Below are positions 6,629-7,642 of a DNA stretch of 7,642 bases, piece after piece. How positions within the stretch are numbered: position 1 is the first letter of the stretch; every line of letters starts with the position of its first letter. The translations under genes were made by a program, and so were the position numbers. The notes beneath the pieces are model-generated. The model saw nothing but the letters and a program-made list of their open reading frames with translations. It ran no database searches and was not told where the DNA came from. The DNA lies in assembly GCA_003249625.1 (NCBI GenBank), contig QKII01000169.1, forward strand, positions 1 to 7,642. The letters are read 5' to 3'. The DNA is from Propionivibrio sp. (GTDB lineage: Bacteria > Pseudomonadota > Gammaproteobacteria > Burkholderiales > Rhodocyclaceae).

Positions 6629-7642
6629 TCAGCGACGGAGTTTTGCGAATGCGGCGGCCATCGCGCCTTGCGTCTCGGGTTGTCGCGCTTGCTGCTGTTT
6701 GGCCTTGTTGCTCAGCGGCATGTTGCCTTTTTTCATTCCGGCGGGCGCCGCATCGTCGGTGAGGCGCATGGTCAGGGCGATGCGCTGGCGGGCCAGGTCG
6801 ACCTCTAGCACCTTGACGCGGACCACGTCGCCAGCCTTGACGACTTCGCGGGGGTCCTTGACGAACTTGTTGGATAGCGCGGAGATGTGCACCAGACCGT
6901 CCTGATGCACGCCGATATCGACGAAGGCGCCGAAGTTCGCGACGTTGGTGACGACACCTTCGAGGATCATCCCCTGTTGCAGATCCTTCACTTCCTCGAC
7001 GCCGTCCTTGAATACGGCGGTCTTGAACTCGGGACGCGGGTCGCGGCCGGGCTTCTCCAGTTCCTTGAGGATGTCCTGGACAGTGGGCAGGCCGAATTTG
7101 TCGTCGGTGTATTTGCTGGGCTGAAGCGACTTGACGAGTCGCGAGTCGCCGATGACGTCCTTGATGCCCTTCTTGATGTCGGCGAGGATGCGCTCGACCA
7201 GCGGGTAGGCTTCCGGGTGAACGGCCGAGGCGTCAAGCGGGTTGTCGCCGCCGGTGATACGCAGGAAGCCGGCGGCCTGCTCGAAGGTCTTTTCACCGAG
7301 GCGCGGCACGTCGAGCAGCGCCTTGCGATTGGCGAAGGCGCCGTTCTTGTCGCGGTAGCTGACGATGTTGGCGGCGAGCGTGCTGTTGAGGCCGGAAACG
7401 CGGGTGAGCAGCGGCGCGGAGGCGGTATTCACGTCGACGCCGACGGCGTTCACGCAGTCCTCGACGACGCCGTCGAGCGCACGGGCCAGCTTGGTCTGGC
7501 TGACGTCGTGCTGGTACTGACCGACGCCGATCGACTTCGGGTCGATCTTTACCAGTTCGGCGAGCGGATCCTGCAGGCGGCGGGCGATCGACACGGCGCC
7601 GCGCAGGCTGACATCCAGTTCCGGGAATTCGCGCGCGGCGTA
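6629..7642 (-). CDS. tex: Tex, RNA-binding transcription accessory protein (5' partial)
   Basis: The frame runs off the right edge of the window. The GTG at 7594 is internal, because the 16 codons before it (starting YAAREFPEL) continue the family sequence into [18 protein letters not shown]. The 337 visible residues are the C-terminal part of a protein usually about 770 long. They hold [12 protein letters not shown], a helix-hairpin-helix region at about 66-127 ([33 protein letters not shown]), and a C-terminal S1 RNA-binding domain at about 222-294 ([24 protein letters not shown]). A basic, Gln-rich tail ends in FAKLRR. By family knowledge Tex (YhgF in E. coli) binds RNA or nucleic acids and affects transcription and RNA metabolism; deletion often changes stress tolerance or toxin expression. 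It is followed after 15 bases by an uncharacterised gene. Recognition is very secure. Confidence 0.97.
   Translation of the reverse strand, partial: YAAREFPELDVSLRGAVSIARRLQDPLAELVKIDPKSIGVGQYQHDVSQTKLARALDGVVEDCVNAVGVDVNTASAPLLTRVSGLNSTLAANIVSYRDKNGAFANRKALLDVPRLGEKTFEQAAGFLRITGGDNPLDASAVHPEAYPLVERILADIKKGIKDVIGDSRLVKSLQPSKYTDDKFGLPTVQDILKELEKPGRDPRPEFKTAVFKDGVEEVKDLQQGMILEGVVTNVANFGAFVDIGVHQDGLVHISALSNKFVKDPREVVKAGDVVRVKVLEVDLARQRIALTMRLTDDAAPAGMKKGNMPLSNKAKQQQARQPETQGAMAAAFAKLRR

Noticed and set aside
7592..7594. GTG at 7594 as the start of tex
   Set aside because: The frame stays open to the window edge, and the 16 codons before it continue the recognisable Tex sequence, so the codon is an internal valine.

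Overview
The window is a GC-rich, gene-dense stretch of a Gram-negative bacterial chromosome. The proteins look betaproteobacterial: an HD-GYP protein with an N-terminal DUF3391-type region, a PAS-containing hybrid histidine kinase, an SbmA/YddA-like fused ABC transporter, and Tex. The general style suggests Rhodocyclales, but that placement comes from protein style alone. I see no rRNA, tRNA, insertion sequence, phage gene, CRISPR array or integration site.

Layout from left to right. (1) Plus strand, 1-1979: the 3' part of a fused permease/ATPase ABC transporter, then a compact rhomboid-type intramembrane protease 41 bases later. (2) Minus strand, 1993-2301: a small thiamine-binding (MTH1187/UPF0045) protein, convergent with the rhomboid gene across only 13 bases. 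(3) A 219-base divergent intergenic region, 2302-2520, with no convincing promoter visible. (4) Plus strand, 2521-6167: an HD-GYP cyclic-di-GMP phosphodiesterase and a 787-residue soluble hybrid histidine kinase, whose stop and start codons overlap (ATGA). (5) A 62-base convergent gap, 6168-6229, containing an imperfect hairpin. (6) Minus strand, 7642-6230: the 3' part of tex, then a small uncharacterised gene 15 bases downstream of it, probably cotranscribed.

The most interesting unit is the translationally coupled HD-GYP/hybrid-kinase pair. The kinase has two PAS-like regions, a complete HisKA/HATPase core, a degenerate receiver that has lost its phosphoacceptor, and a complete C-terminal receiver. 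No HPt domain is present, and the HD-GYP partner has no receiver domain. So it is unclear how the kinase passes its signal to its neighbour. The other genes are largely conserved housekeeping or membrane functions. I do not see strong evidence for a wholly new system; the pair, its pseudo-receiver and the uncharacterised gene after tex are the points worth following up.
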